DNA of 64,000 nt from Gilichinskyi gelida (GTDB taxonomy: Bacteria > Acidobacteriota > Thermoanaerobaculia > Gp7-AA8), in assembly GCA_038040385.1 (NCBI GenBank), contig JBBPII010000001.1:496001-560000 (forward strand), in the 5' to 3' direction. The notes below the pieces were generated by a model that worked only from the letters and a program-made list of their open reading frames with translations, did no database searches and was not told the origin of the DNA. The position numbers were made by a program, and so were the translations under genes. Positions within the stretch are counted from its first letter, which is position 1, and every line of letters starts with the position of its first letter. This document shows positions 46,056 to 54,943 of this stretch, piece after piece.

Positions 46056-47185
46056 GAAGTCCGAGCACGCCGCAGCCGGCCCACAGCGCCGCCGGATTGC
46101 GCTCGAAGACGAATGTGCCGAGGGGCGGGCCGATGCAGAGCGCGACCGACCAGGCGGTGACGAACAGTCCCATGTAGCGGCCGCGGTAGCGCTCGGGCGC
46201 GATCTGCGCGACGTACGCGGCGATCAGCGGCGAGCTGACCATCTCCCCGAACGTCCAGATCACCACCGTCCAAGCGAGCAACGGGATGGTGTGCGCGATG
46301 CCGGTCAGCGAGAAGCCGAGTCCCCACAGCAGATATCCGAGTGCGATGACCGGACGCGGCGACAGCCGCTGCGTGGCGTTGATGATGATCAGCTCGAGGG
46401 TGATCACCAGCAGCGCGTTGAGCGAGATCAGCATGCCGTACACGTGCGGCTGGAGTCCGAGGGTGGTGGTGACGTGCAGGGCGAAAGTGGAGCCCATCTG
46501 CATGTCCACCAGCGCGGCGAGGAGCGTCGCCAGCAGGAAGAGCATGAAGCGCCGGTCGCGCGCGGCGACCCGCAGCGCCTCGCCCGTCCGCTCGCCCTTT
46601 TCGTACGTCTTCAGCCCTTGGGGGAGGGCGAAGACGGCGATGATTCCGTAGATCACGGACGTCAGCGCATCGCCGGCGAAGAGGTAGAAAAATGAATGCT
46701 CGGCGAGGAAGCCGGCCATGGCCGGCCCGGCGGCCACGCCGAGGTTGATGGCGAAGCGGTAGATGGCGAAGGAGAAGACGCGCTGATCCGGCGGCATCAG
46801 GTCGGCGAGCAGCGCGTGGCTCGCGGGTCGATACAGCTCGCCGAACGCCGCGGTGATGGCCGTCAGCACGACGATCCAGGAGTACGTTCTCGCCTGCGAG
46901 AGCGCCATCATCGCCGCCGCGGAGCCGAACATCGACATGACGATGGTGTTGCGCCGCCCGATGCGGTCGGCGAGATGTCCGCCGAGCGACGAGGCGACGA
47001 CGTGGCCCAGGCCGTACGCGCCGAGGGGCCAGGCCGGCCTTAGCGGTCGAATAGCCAAGGCGCGTCAGGTAGATGACCAGGAACGGCATCACGAACTGCC
47101 CGAAGCGATTGATGAACGTGCCGCCGAGGAGGATCCAGACAGCGGGCGGGAGGGAGCGGAGTTGGTCGCGGAACCGTGGCCTCAC
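46012..47185 (-). pseudogene. MFS transporter gene with a single-base frameshift
   Basis: The N-terminal frame starts at GTG 47185 after GGAGG (VRPRFRDQLRSLPPAVW) and runs through TM1 (NRFGQFVMPFLVIYLTRLGYS). It then loses frame in a GGGG run at 47025-47028 (CCCC on the gene strand). The other frame continues as GAYGLGHVVASSLGGHLADR with the MFS loop motif (HLADRIGRRNTI) and eleven more helices to 46012. Removing one base restores a complete 12-helix transporter of about 390 residues. Real mutation or assembly error cannot be separated here. It follows the HD-GYP gene by 16 bases. Substrate unknown. Confidence 0.8.
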
Positions 47186-47201
47186 GTCATGAGCCTCCGG
47201 C

Positions 47202-48860
47202 TCAGGGCGCGAGCTCGGGGAGGAGGCGGATGAACCTCTGCAGCAACGCATCGTCGAACTGCGTCCCCGCCCCTTCGAGCATCCGCTTGCGGCCATCCTG
47301 CGCGGTGAACGGCGCCTGATACGAGCGGCGGGAAGTCATGGCCACATATGCGTCGCAGATCTGGATGACGCGCGACGCCAGCGGAATGGCGTTGCCGGCG
47401 AGGCGGCTGGGGTAGCCGCGGCCGTCGACGCGCTCGTGGTGCCGCAGCACGGCCTGCGCGACGTCGTTGCCGAGCAGCGGCTCGATGATCGCCGCGCCGA
47501 CGATGGGGTGCTCCGACATCGCCCTCAACTCCTCGGGGAGGAGATTCGGGCGGCGGTAGAGGCGGTCGTAGTCGATGAGGCGCAGTCCGACATCGTGGAC
47601 GAAGGCGGCGAGGCGAATGGTCTCCACCTGCGGCGACGGAAGCTCGAGCGCGATCGCGAACTTCTGCGCCAGGGTCGACACTTCGCGCGAGTGCTCGACG
47701 AGGTCGGGATAGCGCTGGAAGTCGGGCTCCAGAAGTTTTTCCGCGATGCGCCACCGGTCGCGCGCGGCGCTTCCAGCCCCTTCCACCGACTGCTCGATCT
47801 GGCGCAGCAGAAGGCGGAGCGCGCGCTGGCCGGCGACGTCGGGCGGTTGGGCGAAGGCCACGGTGAAGACGACCAGCCCCTCGACGGTTTGTGCGTGCAC
47901 CGGAGCGCTGACCAGCGCGCCGATGCGCGCGGCGGTGACGATTTCCGCATTCGTGCCGAACGGATAGACGATGCGCGGCATCGGCACGTCCATCTGCGGC
48001 TGGTTGGCACGCTCGAGCCATCCGCGGATGTGTTTTTGCACTGCTTCGTTCGCGTCCGCGGTCATGGTGCTCGAGGAGACGACGGTCTGCGCCTCCGACA
48101 CGTTGCGCGTCGCGGTGATCACGGCGAGCAGCGCGCCGGGGATGGCCAGCGCGGCGGGGAGCAGCAGCCGGGCGGCTTCGAGGTCTTCGTCGGTGACCAG
48201 GCGTTTGCCGCTGGCGGCCGTCGCGTGCTGCTTGCGCGACATCACTTCGCGCGCCCCTTCGATGGCCTTCCGCGCGGCGGTGGAGAGCTCGCTCCGCTGT
48301 TCGACGGCCGCCCCCAGCGCGCTCGGCATCACCATCGGCGCCATCGGTAACGGAGTCATGACCCGCTGCGGCGCCGCTTCGGCGTCGGAGAGGGGGATCG
48401 GCGCGAGGCCGTAGAGCTTGCGTGCGCTCAGGAGGTGGACGACCTGGTCGGCGATCTTGCGCGCGGCGTCGAGGTCGGGATTTTCGAACGGCTTCTTCGC
48501 CGCCTTGTCGCGCATGTCGATGAATCCGACCAGGCGGCCGCGGGCGAAGAGGGGGATGGCCAGGATGCGGTCGGTGCCCTGGCGGAAGAGCATCTCGCTG
48601 AACCGCTGATCGCTACCGAGGCCGTTGACGTAGAACGCGTTCCGCTTGACGGCCAGACGGTCGACGAGGTCGTCGTTCGCCTTCACCGTGCGCCGCATCG
48701 GGTCGTGGAACTGATAGCCGGTCACCATCTCGTACGTCTTGTCGTTGAGATCGTGCGATGCGGAGAGGTAGAGCGCGGCCTTCGTCGCCTGTACATGCTC
48801 CACGCAGCCGTAGACGATTTGTTTGAGCTGCGGCTCGAGCGCCTTGATTTCGTCGAGCAT
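47202..48860 (-). CDS. HD-GYP domain protein with N-terminal GAF-like sensor
   Basis: 552 residues. A GAF-like domain (about 1-145, with RQGTDRILAIPLFARGRLVGFIDM) leads into a second, partly degenerate sensor region (about 220-370) and a C-terminal HD-GYP domain (about 395-552) with LAAFVHDVGLRLIDYD, HHERVDGRGYPSRLAG and ICDAYVAMTSRRSY. HD-GYP enzymes hydrolyse cyclic di-GMP. Here HHE..DGRGYP keeps the GYP motif, so activity is plausible. It likely forms a transcript with vanZ-like upstream and the MFS gene downstream. Confidence 0.88.
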   Translation of the reverse strand: MLDEIKALEPQLKQIVYGCVEHVQATKAALYLSASHDLNDKTYEMVTGYQFHDPMRRTVKANDDLVDRLAVKRNAFYVNGLGSDQRFSEMLFRQGTDRILAIPLFARGRLVGFIDMRDKAAKKPFENPDLDAARKIADQVVHLLSARKLYGLAPIPLSDAEAAPQRVMTPLPMAPMVMPSALGAAVEQRSELSTAARKAIEGAREVMSRKQHATAASGKRLVTDEDLEAARLLLPAALAIPGALLAVITATRNVSEAQTVVSSSTMTADANEAVQKHIRGWLERANQPQMDVPMPRIVYPFGTNAEIVTAARIGALVSAPVHAQTVEGLVVFTVAFAQPPDVAGQRALRLLLRQIEQSVEGAGSAARDRWRIAEKLLEPDFQRYPDLVEHSREVSTLAQKFAIALELPSPQVETIRLAAFVHDVGLRLIDYDRLYRRPNLLPEELRAMSEHPIVGAAIIEPLLGNDVAQAVLRHHERVDGRGYPSRLAGNAIPLASRVIQICDAYVAMTSRRSYQAPFTAQDGRKRMLEGAGTQFDDALLQRFIRLLPELAP

Positions 48861-48874
48861 GACCCGTGGACGGA

Positions 48875-49351
48875 TTATACGAATTCGAAGCGCACCCGCT
48901 CGCGAAGATGTCCGAGGATCGCCCCGCCGAAGGTGCCGACGGTGTTCCAGATGATGTCGTTGACGTCCGCCACCCGCGAGGGGAGGAAGTACTGCCAGGC
49001 CTCGATGGCGCAGGTGAACGTGAAGCCGAGAAGTACGGTGAGCAGGTAGGTCTGCATCGTTGGCCGCTCGATGGAGTAGAGCGCGATGAACAGCAGAAAG
49101 CCGAACGGCAGGAACAGCAGGACGTTGACCACGATCGGCACGACGATCACGGCGATGGTGTGCGTCGAGACATGCCGCTGCGGCGACGCCAATCGCTTGG
49201 CCAGATGCCGCACGTCCTCGAACGGCCGCGGATCGACCTTCGAGTAGCTCTTGCCCGAAGTCCAGAGGGTGGTAAGGACGATGGCCAGAGTCACGACCAG
49301 CAGGAGGGTGATCGTGAGGGGGCGGCGGATGGTGATGAGTCGCTGGGGCAT
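48875..49351 (-). CDS. VanZ-like membrane protein
   Basis: 158 residues from ATG 49351. Four helices (around 12-32, 68-95, 100-115 and 120-140) with the VanZ-type pattern NVLLFLPFGFLLF, LLGFTFTCAIEAWQYFLPSR and VADVNDIIWNTVGTFGGAILG. The VanZ family is found in many bacteria outside glycopeptide resistance and its role is not settled. It is 14 bases upstream of the HD-GYP gene. No resistance genes are nearby, so resistance is not implied. Confidence 0.85.
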   Translation of the reverse strand: MPQRLITIRRPLTITLLLVVTLAIVLTTLWTSGKSYSKVDPRPFEDVRHLAKRLASPQRHVSTHTIAVIVVPIVVNVLLFLPFGFLLFIALYSIERPTMQTYLLTVLLGFTFTCAIEAWQYFLPSRVADVNDIIWNTVGTFGGAILGHLRERVRFEFV

Positions 49352-49352
49352 T

Positions 49353-49420
49353 GTTCGCCGTTGGCTGTTGGCCGTTGACCGTACCTTACCTCGGTCAACG
49401 GCCAACGGCTAACGGCGAAC
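49353..49420. repeat. Dispersed palindromic element, GGCCGTTGGC family, second copy
   Basis: A near-perfect 29-bp stem starting GTTCGCCGTTGGCTGTTGGC and ending CAACGGCTAACGGCGAAC with a short ACC-rich loop. It shares units with 5987-6060. It lies between tonB-like and vanZ-like genes and its last base is the first of the tonB-like stop codon. Confidence 0.88.
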
Positions 49421-50328
49421 TACTTCGGCGGCTCCTGGTTATAGAAAAACGCCGCCGTCACTCTCTCCGTGGCGTTCGGGAAGTCTTTCGGCAGCGGGTT
49501 GAGGGGAGTGGAGAGCTCGATCGCTTTCTTCGCCGCGAAGTCGTAGGGGGGGACGGTGGAGCTGCTGAGCATCGTCACATCGCTGATGCGGCCGTCGCGG
49601 TGGATGGTGAAGCGGATCACCACCACGCCCTTCAGTCCGGTTTGGATGAGGTGGGGCATGTTGTTGTACCAGTTCACCCGGATGCGACTGACCATCGACT
49701 GCGCGTACTCGCCCCAGTCGTACCACTGGGTCTCGAATGAGAGCGGCCCGTCCTTGGCGAAGCCGGTTTCGCCGCCGGCGTTGCCGAGGTCCATGCCCTG
49801 CTGGCCGCCCTCACCGCCGAGGGAAGCGATCTTGCCGGCTTCGCGGATCGCGCCGCGCCAGTCGATCGCCGCGTTCGCCTGCGTCGGGCGATAAACGAAC
49901 GTGTCGCTGTTGACCTGCGGAGCCTGTGTAGCGACAGACGCTTCGGCTGTCGTCGGGGCGGCGGCCGGAGCGGCCGCCGCTACACTGCGCGGCACGTACA
50001 TGCCGGCGTCGCCCGGGCGGCGGGTGGGCCGGTCGCCGGTGGGGCGAGGGGTGGATGCTTCGCGGTTGGCGTTGGAGTACGGCGCGTTCAGCGGTGCGCT
50101 GCTGGCCTTCGGGCCGGGTGCCTCGGTGAACTGCCGGTTCTGACGGATCAGCTCGACATAGCGCGCGATCGGCGGCGCGGGCGCGTCCTTCGACGGCGGG
50201 CGGTAGGTCTTGATCAGATAGAGAACGACGAGGGCGTGAATGATGGTCGAGACGACCACGGCGACGCTGACGCCCCCGCCCTGGGGGGCATCTTCGATGA
50301 TCAAGTCGAGCTGATCGGTGTCTTTCAA
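49420..50328 (-). CDS. TonB-family energy transducer
   Basis: 302 residues from TTG 50328 (the only early start; Shine-Dalgarno weak). One N-terminal helix (about 18-40, VSVAVVVSTIIHALVVLYLI), a Pro/Ala/Thr-rich periplasmic linker (about 65-150) and a TonB C-terminal domain (about 205-302) with GLKGVVVIRFTIHRDGRISD and PYDFAAKKAIELS. TonB passes proton-motive energy to outer-membrane receptors. Part of the linker is encoded by a palindromic repeat (49927-49984). No ExbB/ExbD genes are nearby. Confidence 0.87.
   Translation of the reverse strand: MKDTDQLDLIIEDAPQGGGVSVAVVVSTIIHALVVLYLIKTYRPPSKDAPAPPIARYVELIRQNRQFTEAPGPKASSAPLNAPYSNANREASTPRPTGDRPTRRPGDAGMYVPRSVAAAAPAAAPTTAEASVATQAPQVNSDTFVYRPTQANAAIDWRGAIREAGKIASLGGEGGQQGMDLGNAGGETGFAKDGPLSFETQWYDWGEYAQSMVSRIRVNWYNNMPHLIQTGLKGVVVIRFTIHRDGRISDVTMLSSSTVPPYDFAAKKAIELSTPLNPLPKDFPNATERVTAAFFYNQEPPK
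49927..49984. repeat. Palindromic element in frame inside the TonB linker
   Basis: Ends TGTAGCG / CGCTACA with inner GACAGACGCTTCGGCTGTCG and GGCGGCGGCCGGAGCGGCCG. It is read as part of an Ala-rich linker (SVAAAAPAAAPTTAEASVAT). The TGTAG.../...CTACA ends resemble the other dispersed palindromes. Confidence 0.72.
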
Positions 50329-50388
50329 AGCCTCGGGCCTAGAAGCCTAGCCGCCTCGTGTTTTGTTCCATTTGCTAAACTCGCCGCT

Positions 50389-51111
50389 GTGTCCGACGTA
50401 TCACCTTCCGTGACCAATCCGCCGCAGCCACCGCCGCCGCCGTCATCGACGCGTCCGACGTTCGATTTCGTCAAGCCCTTCGCCTTCACCTTCGAAGATC
50501 CGGAGTGGGTGCAGAAGGTTCTCCTAGGCGGCGTCTTCGTGCTGGCGAGCGTTGCAATCGTCGGCATCTTCTTTCTCTACGGCTACATGGCCCGCCTGGT
50601 TCGGAACGTGGTCGAAGGTGTTCAGCATCCGTTGCCGGCCTGGGACGACCTCGGCGACTACTTCGTCGAGGGACTGCGCCTCTTCGCCGTGGCCATCGTC
50701 TACGCCATCCCGGTCATCGTTCTGGTTGTCGTATTCATCGTTCCGTCGATCGTCATGCAGGCCACCGACAGCGAGTTTTTCCGCGGCGCGGGCGAAGTGA
50801 TGGCTGGGTGTGTCTGGTGTCTGATGTTTCCGATAAGCCTGGCGATGGGCATCTGGCTGCCGGCCGCGCTGCTGATGGCGGCGGTCGACCGGCAGTTCGC
50901 GGCGGCCTTCGACTACCGGCGCATCTGGAACTTCATCCGCGCCAACGCCGGCAACTACATCCTGGCGTACGTGGTGTGGCTGGTCGCCCGGTTCATCGCT
51001 CCGTTCGGGCTGGCGCTGCTCTGCATCGGCATCGTCTTCACCATGTTCTGGTCCTTCGTGGTCGGCGCATATTCATTCGCGCAGACCTACCGTCTTGCCT
51101 CCACGCGGTGA
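50389..51111 (+). CDS. DUF4013-type multi-pass membrane protein
   Basis: 240 residues from GTG 50389; the longer open frame upstream overlaps the tonB-like gene and was rejected. A Pro-rich N-terminus is followed by about five or six helices (LGGVFVLASVAIVGIFFLYGY, FAVAIVYAIPVIVLVVVFIV and others) with the motif GYMARLVRNVVEGVQHPLPAWDD, typical of DUF4013 (it lies between the first two helices). Function unknown. GTGA overlap with the next gene. Confidence 0.82.
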   Translation: MSDVSPSVTNPPQPPPPPSSTRPTFDFVKPFAFTFEDPEWVQKVLLGGVFVLASVAIVGIFFLYGYMARLVRNVVEGVQHPLPAWDDLGDYFVEGLRLFAVAIVYAIPVIVLVVVFIVPSIVMQATDSEFFRGAGEVMAGCVWCLMFPISLAMGIWLPAALLMAAVDRQFAAAFDYRRIWNFIRANAGNYILAYVVWLVARFIAPFGLALLCIGIVFTMFWSFVVGAYSFAQTYRLASTR

Positions 51112-51557
51112 AGCGGGACTCGGCCATCGTCGCGGCGGTGCTCGGCGCAATCTCAGCCGCCATCCTGTCGGCTTCGATGGCGTGCACCTGGGCGGTGGCG
51201 CATGGGGCGTCGATGCGCTGGCGGTCGTTGTTCCGCCTCTTCTGCCACGGCATGCCCGAGCGCTGCTTCTCGCTTTGGGGCGTGCCGATGCCGATCTGCG
51301 CGCGCTGCACGGCGATCTACGCGGGCCTCGCGCTGGCGATCGCCGCATTCGTTCTACTCCCTCGGCTGACCGAGCGCGGCGCGCGGTTTCTGCTGCTGGC
51401 GGCCGTCGTTCCGCTGGGAGTCGACGGTCTGACGCAGCTGGTCCGGCTGCGGGAGAGCACGAACGGACTTCGCTCGGCGACGGGGCTCGTCGCCGGAATC
51501 GCGTTTGGTCTGTGGGCCATCACCGCGGTCGAAAGTCATGTCGTTACAGATTCTTGA
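51108..51557 (+). CDS. DUF2085 membrane protein
   Basis: 149 residues from GTG 51108 (GTGA overlap). Three or four helices with the cysteine-containing DUF2085 signature FCHGMPERCFSLWGVPMPIC then ARCTAIYAGL. The conserved Cys/His set suggests metal or disulfide chemistry, but no function is established. Located with another membrane protein gene and followed after 55 bases by a DUF4388 gene. Confidence 0.85.
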   Translation: MKRDSAIVAAVLGAISAAILSASMACTWAVAHGASMRWRSLFRLFCHGMPERCFSLWGVPMPICARCTAIYAGLALAIAAFVLLPRLTERGARFLLLAAVVPLGVDGLTQLVRLRESTNGLRSATGLVAGIAFGLWAITAVESHVVTDS

Positions 51558-51612
51558 CCGGCGTCTGACCGTGGGTTACGCTGCTCGGACATACGCCAGC
51601 GCTGCAAAAAAA

Positions 51613-52416
51613 ATGGCCTTTCAGGGATCTCTCAAAGAACTGCCGCTGCCCGACATCATCCAGCTCGTCAGCGTCTCGGGAAAAACCGGAAAATTCACAC
51701 TCTCCCGCGACGCGGACCGCGGCTACATCTATTTGAAGAACGGGCAGATGGTGCACGCATTCGTCGGCGAAATGGTCGGCGAGGAAGCGATCTATGCGCT
51801 CGCCATCTGGAATCAGGGGGACTTTCAGTTCACCCCCGCCGAAGAGCCCGAGCGGCAGACCATCACCAAGTCCAACACCAACCTGTTGATGGAGGCGGCG
51901 CGCCGCCTCGACGAGTGGCGCGTGCTGTCGAAGAAGATCCCGTCGGTCGAGCACGTGCCCGAACTACAGGCGCGCGAGAACCGTCACGAGCAGATCACCC
52001 TCAACCCGCAGGAGTGGACGCTCATCACCCGCATCGACGGCCATAGTTCCATCGCCGAAATCGGCCGCGCGCTGAACATCTCCTCCTTCGAAGTGGCCAA
52101 AATCCTCTACGGGATGATCACCTCGGAGCTGGTTGCGCTAAAAAAAAAATCTGAACGCGGCGATGAAGAGAGCGGCGAGCTAGTCGACCTCGCCGCCCGC
52201 ATACGCTCCATCGCCGACGAGTTCATCGGCGACTCCGCCCGCAAGACCATCGAGAAACACTTCCTCCGCGCCCTCGACGGCATCATGAGCGGCGACGGCG
52301 ACCGCGCGGTGGAGACGATGGTGCAGGAATTCGAGAAGACCGCGTCGCTGCTCCGCGGCCTCGCCGTCACCGAGCAGCTCCGCTCGCGGATCAGCGAGTT
52401 GCGGATGCTGGCGTGA
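51613..52416 (+). CDS. DUF4388 domain protein
   Basis: 267 residues from ATG 51613, after an A8 run; an in-frame upstream extension overlaps the previous gene. DUF4388 domain (about 1-100: MAFQGSLKELPLPDIIQLVS, KTGKFTLSRDADRGYIYLKN, GEEAIYALAIWNQGDFQFT), a middle winged-helix-like part (EWTLITRIDGHSSIAEIGRA) and a helical tail. DUF4388 proteins are common in deltaproteobacteria-type and Acidobacteriota signalling and motility systems. An A10 tract at 52140-52149 in the coding sequence could allow slippage. The stop codon abuts a dispersed repeat. Confidence 0.85.
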   Translation: MAFQGSLKELPLPDIIQLVSVSGKTGKFTLSRDADRGYIYLKNGQMVHAFVGEMVGEEAIYALAIWNQGDFQFTPAEEPERQTITKSNTNLLMEAARRLDEWRVLSKKIPSVEHVPELQARENRHEQITLNPQEWTLITRIDGHSSIAEIGRALNISSFEVAKILYGMITSELVALKKKSERGDEESGELVDLAARIRSIADEFIGDSARKTIEKHFLRALDGIMSGDGDRAVETMVQEFEKTASLLRGLAVTEQLRSRISELRMLA

Positions 52417-52522
52417 CCCTCATCCGGCCTTCGGCCACCTTCTCCCGCTCACGCGGGAGAAGGCTATCTGCGCCCCTCTCCCGCTTGCGGGAGAGGGTGC
52501 CGCGAAGCGGCGGGTGAGGGTC
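52417..52522. repeat. Dispersed palindromic element, CTTCTCCCGC family, second copy
   Basis: Contains CCTTCTCCCGC-type (CACCTTCTCCCGCTCACGCG) and CCCCTCTCCCGCTTGCGGGA hairpins, with outer GACCCTCATCC / GGGTGAGGGTC. Shares units with 24568-24685. It fills the spacer between two convergent genes. Confidence 0.9.
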
Positions 52523-52527
52523 GTCCA

Positions 52528-54096
52528 TCAGAACGCTTGCCCGCTCGAGAACGACACCATCCACCCGCGCCGCCGGAGCGGATCGTCGTTGAGCGCGTAC
52601 GAGAAGTCGACGCGCAGCAGGTTCTTCGGGGTGCGGGGGAGGCCGACGCGGATACCGACGCCGACGTCGGTCTTCAGCTTCATCAGATCGCCGAATCCGC
52701 CGTACGTGGCGTTGCCGGCATCGACGAAGGCCACGATGCCCGGCGAGGCGAGCTGCAGGATCTCGCGTCCGAGGTAGAGCCGCTCCTCGAGGTTCATGAC
52801 GATGGCCCGGCTGCCGGCGAAGCTGTGCGCGCGGTAGCCGCGGAGGCCGGTGAGGCCGTCGGCGAAGAACTGGACGTCGCGGTCCACGCGCCAGCCGTTG
52901 GTGACGGCGATGCGCCCCACCAGCGCGCGCGGGTAGCGGGCATCGGTGCGGCGCACCATCAGCAGCGACGTCGACGCGATGGTGTGCGCCGGGCCGCCGT
53001 CGAAGCGCGACGAGACGCTGAACGCCGGCAGGAGGAAGCCGTCGCCGTCGATACGCTTGCCGTCCGCGGCGGCGATGCGGACGAAGCCCGTGTTGGTCTC
53101 GGGGCCGAAGGCCTGCGGCGAGACGGCCGCTTCGATCGACGTCTGCCGCCCGAGGTTGAAGTCCTCGAAGCGGATGTCCTTGTTGACGAAGTTCACCTTC
53201 ACGAAGTCGTTCTCCACGCGGTCGAGGCGGAGAAAGACATAGCGGAACTCGCGCGGCTCGGGCGGCGACGCGAGCTGATGGGAGCTGAGGGTGGCGAAGG
53301 AGTTCTCGACCAGGCGCATCCCGGCGATCAGCCGCGTGGCGCCGTCGTCGCTGGCGCGAAGGGCGCGGCCGTAACTGCCGACGATCTCGCTGCGATGGTG
53401 GCGGAAGCGCTCGTGCTCCAGTCCGCCGGCGTAGAGGTGATCCTCCTGCGTGAACCCGGTGAAGGAGAGCTCTGCCGACCACGGGGTGGTGAACGAGTAG
53501 AACGGGCGGACGACGCTGAAGCGGTGGTCGTAGCCGTCGGAATTGTGCGCGTAGCCGAACTTTGCGTTCCAGTACGGCGCGAAGAACGCCGGGTCGCTGT
53601 AGTTGAGGCCGAGGCGGCTGCGGTCGATCCCCTTGTCCCACTCGAGCTCGATTTCCTTGCCCAGGCCGATGAGGTTGGAGTCGCTGAGCGTCGCGCCGTA
53701 CGTGCTCTCGCCCCCCTTGCTGCCGGCCTGCGTCTCGGGGGCGATGGACCAGGCGTCCTGCGTGGTCACCACCACGTCGACCACGCCATCATGCGGCGGC
53801 GCGGCGACCACCGATGCCGACTTGAGAAAGCGCAGCCCGCGGAGGTTGCGCTCGGTCTGCGCCAGCAGCTCGGGGCGGTACTCCTCGCCGGAGCGGAAGA
53901 GGAGGAACTTCTCCACCACGCCGCGCCGGGTCTCGATGTGCAACCGGTCCGCGACGCGGTAGAGCCAACCCTTCTCCGCTTCCTGGGATGAGTAGACGTC
54001 GAGGGTGCGAACGGTGATCTTGCCGACGCGGAGCGGCTCGGCTGCGAGCACACCGCCGCCGAGGAGGAGCGCGAGCGAGAGGACGAGAGGCTTCAC
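52528..54096 (-). CDS. Omp85-superfamily outer-membrane protein (BamA/TamA-like) with one POTRA-like domain
   Basis: 522 residues. Signal peptide 1-18 (ending VLAAEP), a POTRA-like region (about 60-115, PELLAQTERNLRGLRFLKSA) and a C-terminal barrel (about 135-522). The barrel has the Omp85 motif region FADGLTGLRGYRAHSFAG (GLRGY is the conserved xRGxx loop), then GVGIRVGLP and a final strand ending in Phe (FSSGQAF). It may insert or secrete outer-membrane proteins or lipids; the single POTRA is fewer than BamA (five). Confidence 0.87.
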   Translation of the reverse strand: MKPLVLSLALLLGGGVLAAEPLRVGKITVRTLDVYSSQEAEKGWLYRVADRLHIETRRGVVEKFLLFRSGEEYRPELLAQTERNLRGLRFLKSASVVAAPPHDGVVDVVVTTQDAWSIAPETQAGSKGGESTYGATLSDSNLIGLGKEIELEWDKGIDRSRLGLNYSDPAFFAPYWNAKFGYAHNSDGYDHRFSVVRPFYSFTTPWSAELSFTGFTQEDHLYAGGLEHERFRHHRSEIVGSYGRALRASDDGATRLIAGMRLVENSFATLSSHQLASPPEPREFRYVFLRLDRVENDFVKVNFVNKDIRFEDFNLGRQTSIEAAVSPQAFGPETNTGFVRIAAADGKRIDGDGFLLPAFSVSSRFDGGPAHTIASTSLLMVRRTDARYPRALVGRIAVTNGWRVDRDVQFFADGLTGLRGYRAHSFAGSRAIVMNLEERLYLGREILQLASPGIVAFVDAGNATYGGFGDLMKLKTDVGVGIRVGLPRTPKNLLRVDFSYALNDDPLRRRGWMVSFSSGQAF

Positions 54097-54168
54097 CGGA
54101 TGAAAGTCAGAATAACAGATGAATGCATTTCGCCGTGTCTGCTATCCTTTTCAAAATCCCACCCATCC

Positions 54169-54173
54169 GGAGG
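54169..54173 (+). promoter_or_regulatory. Shine-Dalgarno site selecting a TTG start
   Basis: GGAGG eight bases before TTG 54182. It favours TTG over the in-frame ATG 54119, whose codons up to 54181 look like spacer. Confidence 0.6.
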
Positions 54174-54181
54174 CGACCCCC

Positions 54182-54793
54182 TTGGACGGATACAAAGGCG
54201 GCTGGATCGAAATCATCGCCGGAGGCATGTTCTCCGGTAAGTCGGAGGAGCTCATCCGGCGTTTGCGGCGCTCGGTCATCGCCCGGCAGCGCGTGCAGGT
54301 CTTCAAGCCGTTCATCGACGACCGCTTCAGCACCGAGGACATCGTCTCCCGTGACGACCGCCGCTTGAAGGCGGTCGCCGTGGCCACCAGCGCGGAGCTT
54401 CTGGCGCGCGTGGAGATCGGCGTTCAGGTGGTCGGCATCGACGAGGTACAGTTTTTCGATCCTGGCGTGGTCGAGGTCTGCATGCAGCTCGCCGACGCCG
54501 GGATCCGCGTCATCGCCGCCGGTCTCGATCAGGACTACATGCGCCGCCCCTTCGGGCCGATGCCGGGGCTGCTCGCGGTAGCCGAGGAAGTCTCCAAGAT
54601 GCACGCGGTGTGCGTGCGTTGCCGCGGCGCCGCGCATTACTCGCAGCGCGTTTCCGGCGGCGACGCGCAGGTGGAAGTCGGCGACTCGACATACGAGGCG
54701 CGCTGCCGGTCATGCTTCGAGTCGTACAAGGCGGCAGCGCAGGACGAACCCGAAATCCAATTGACGATGCCGCAACCTGTGGGCTCGGCCTGA
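54182..54793 (+). CDS. tdk: Thymidine kinase
   Basis: 203 residues from TTG 54182. P-loop GGMFSGKSEELI, VFKPFIDDRF, the VVGIDEVQFFD Walker B-type motif (catalytic Glu follows the family pattern), the lasso region and a zinc ribbon with two CxxC pairs (CVRCRG ... CRSCF). It phosphorylates thymidine in the salvage pathway. The C-terminal tail is polar and longer than in E. coli. It stands alone, divergent from the Omp85 gene. Confidence 0.93.
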   Translation: MDGYKGGWIEIIAGGMFSGKSEELIRRLRRSVIARQRVQVFKPFIDDRFSTEDIVSRDDRRLKAVAVATSAELLARVEIGVQVVGIDEVQFFDPGVVEVCMQLADAGIRVIAAGLDQDYMRRPFGPMPGLLAVAEEVSKMHAVCVRCRGAAHYSQRVSGGDAQVEVGDSTYEARCRSCFESYKAAAQDEPEIQLTMPQPVGSA

Positions 54794-54943
54794 CATTTAT
54801 TGTCAGTCTTGGTGCGCGAAAGTGGCGGAGAGTGGACCTCGCGATTGGGCGCGAAGTCCGTAAGAAAAGCCTGATGAAGTAGTTAGCTCCAGTGGTCCGA
54901 GTGGTACTCCGCTTGCCCTGCCGTGGTTCGGGTTCGAGGAGAG

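Noticed and set aside
47020..47032. Programmed ribosomal frameshift in the MFS gene
   Set aside because: A G4 run without a slippery heptamer or a convincing downstream structure; mutation or sequence error is simpler.
48875..49351. Glycopeptide resistance suggested by VanZ
   Set aside because: VanZ-like proteins are widespread without vanHAX; none of those genes are here.
54918..54943. tRNA-like GGTTCGGGTTCGAGG sequence before the pilin gene
   Set aside because: No acceptor stem or anticodon arm can be built around it.
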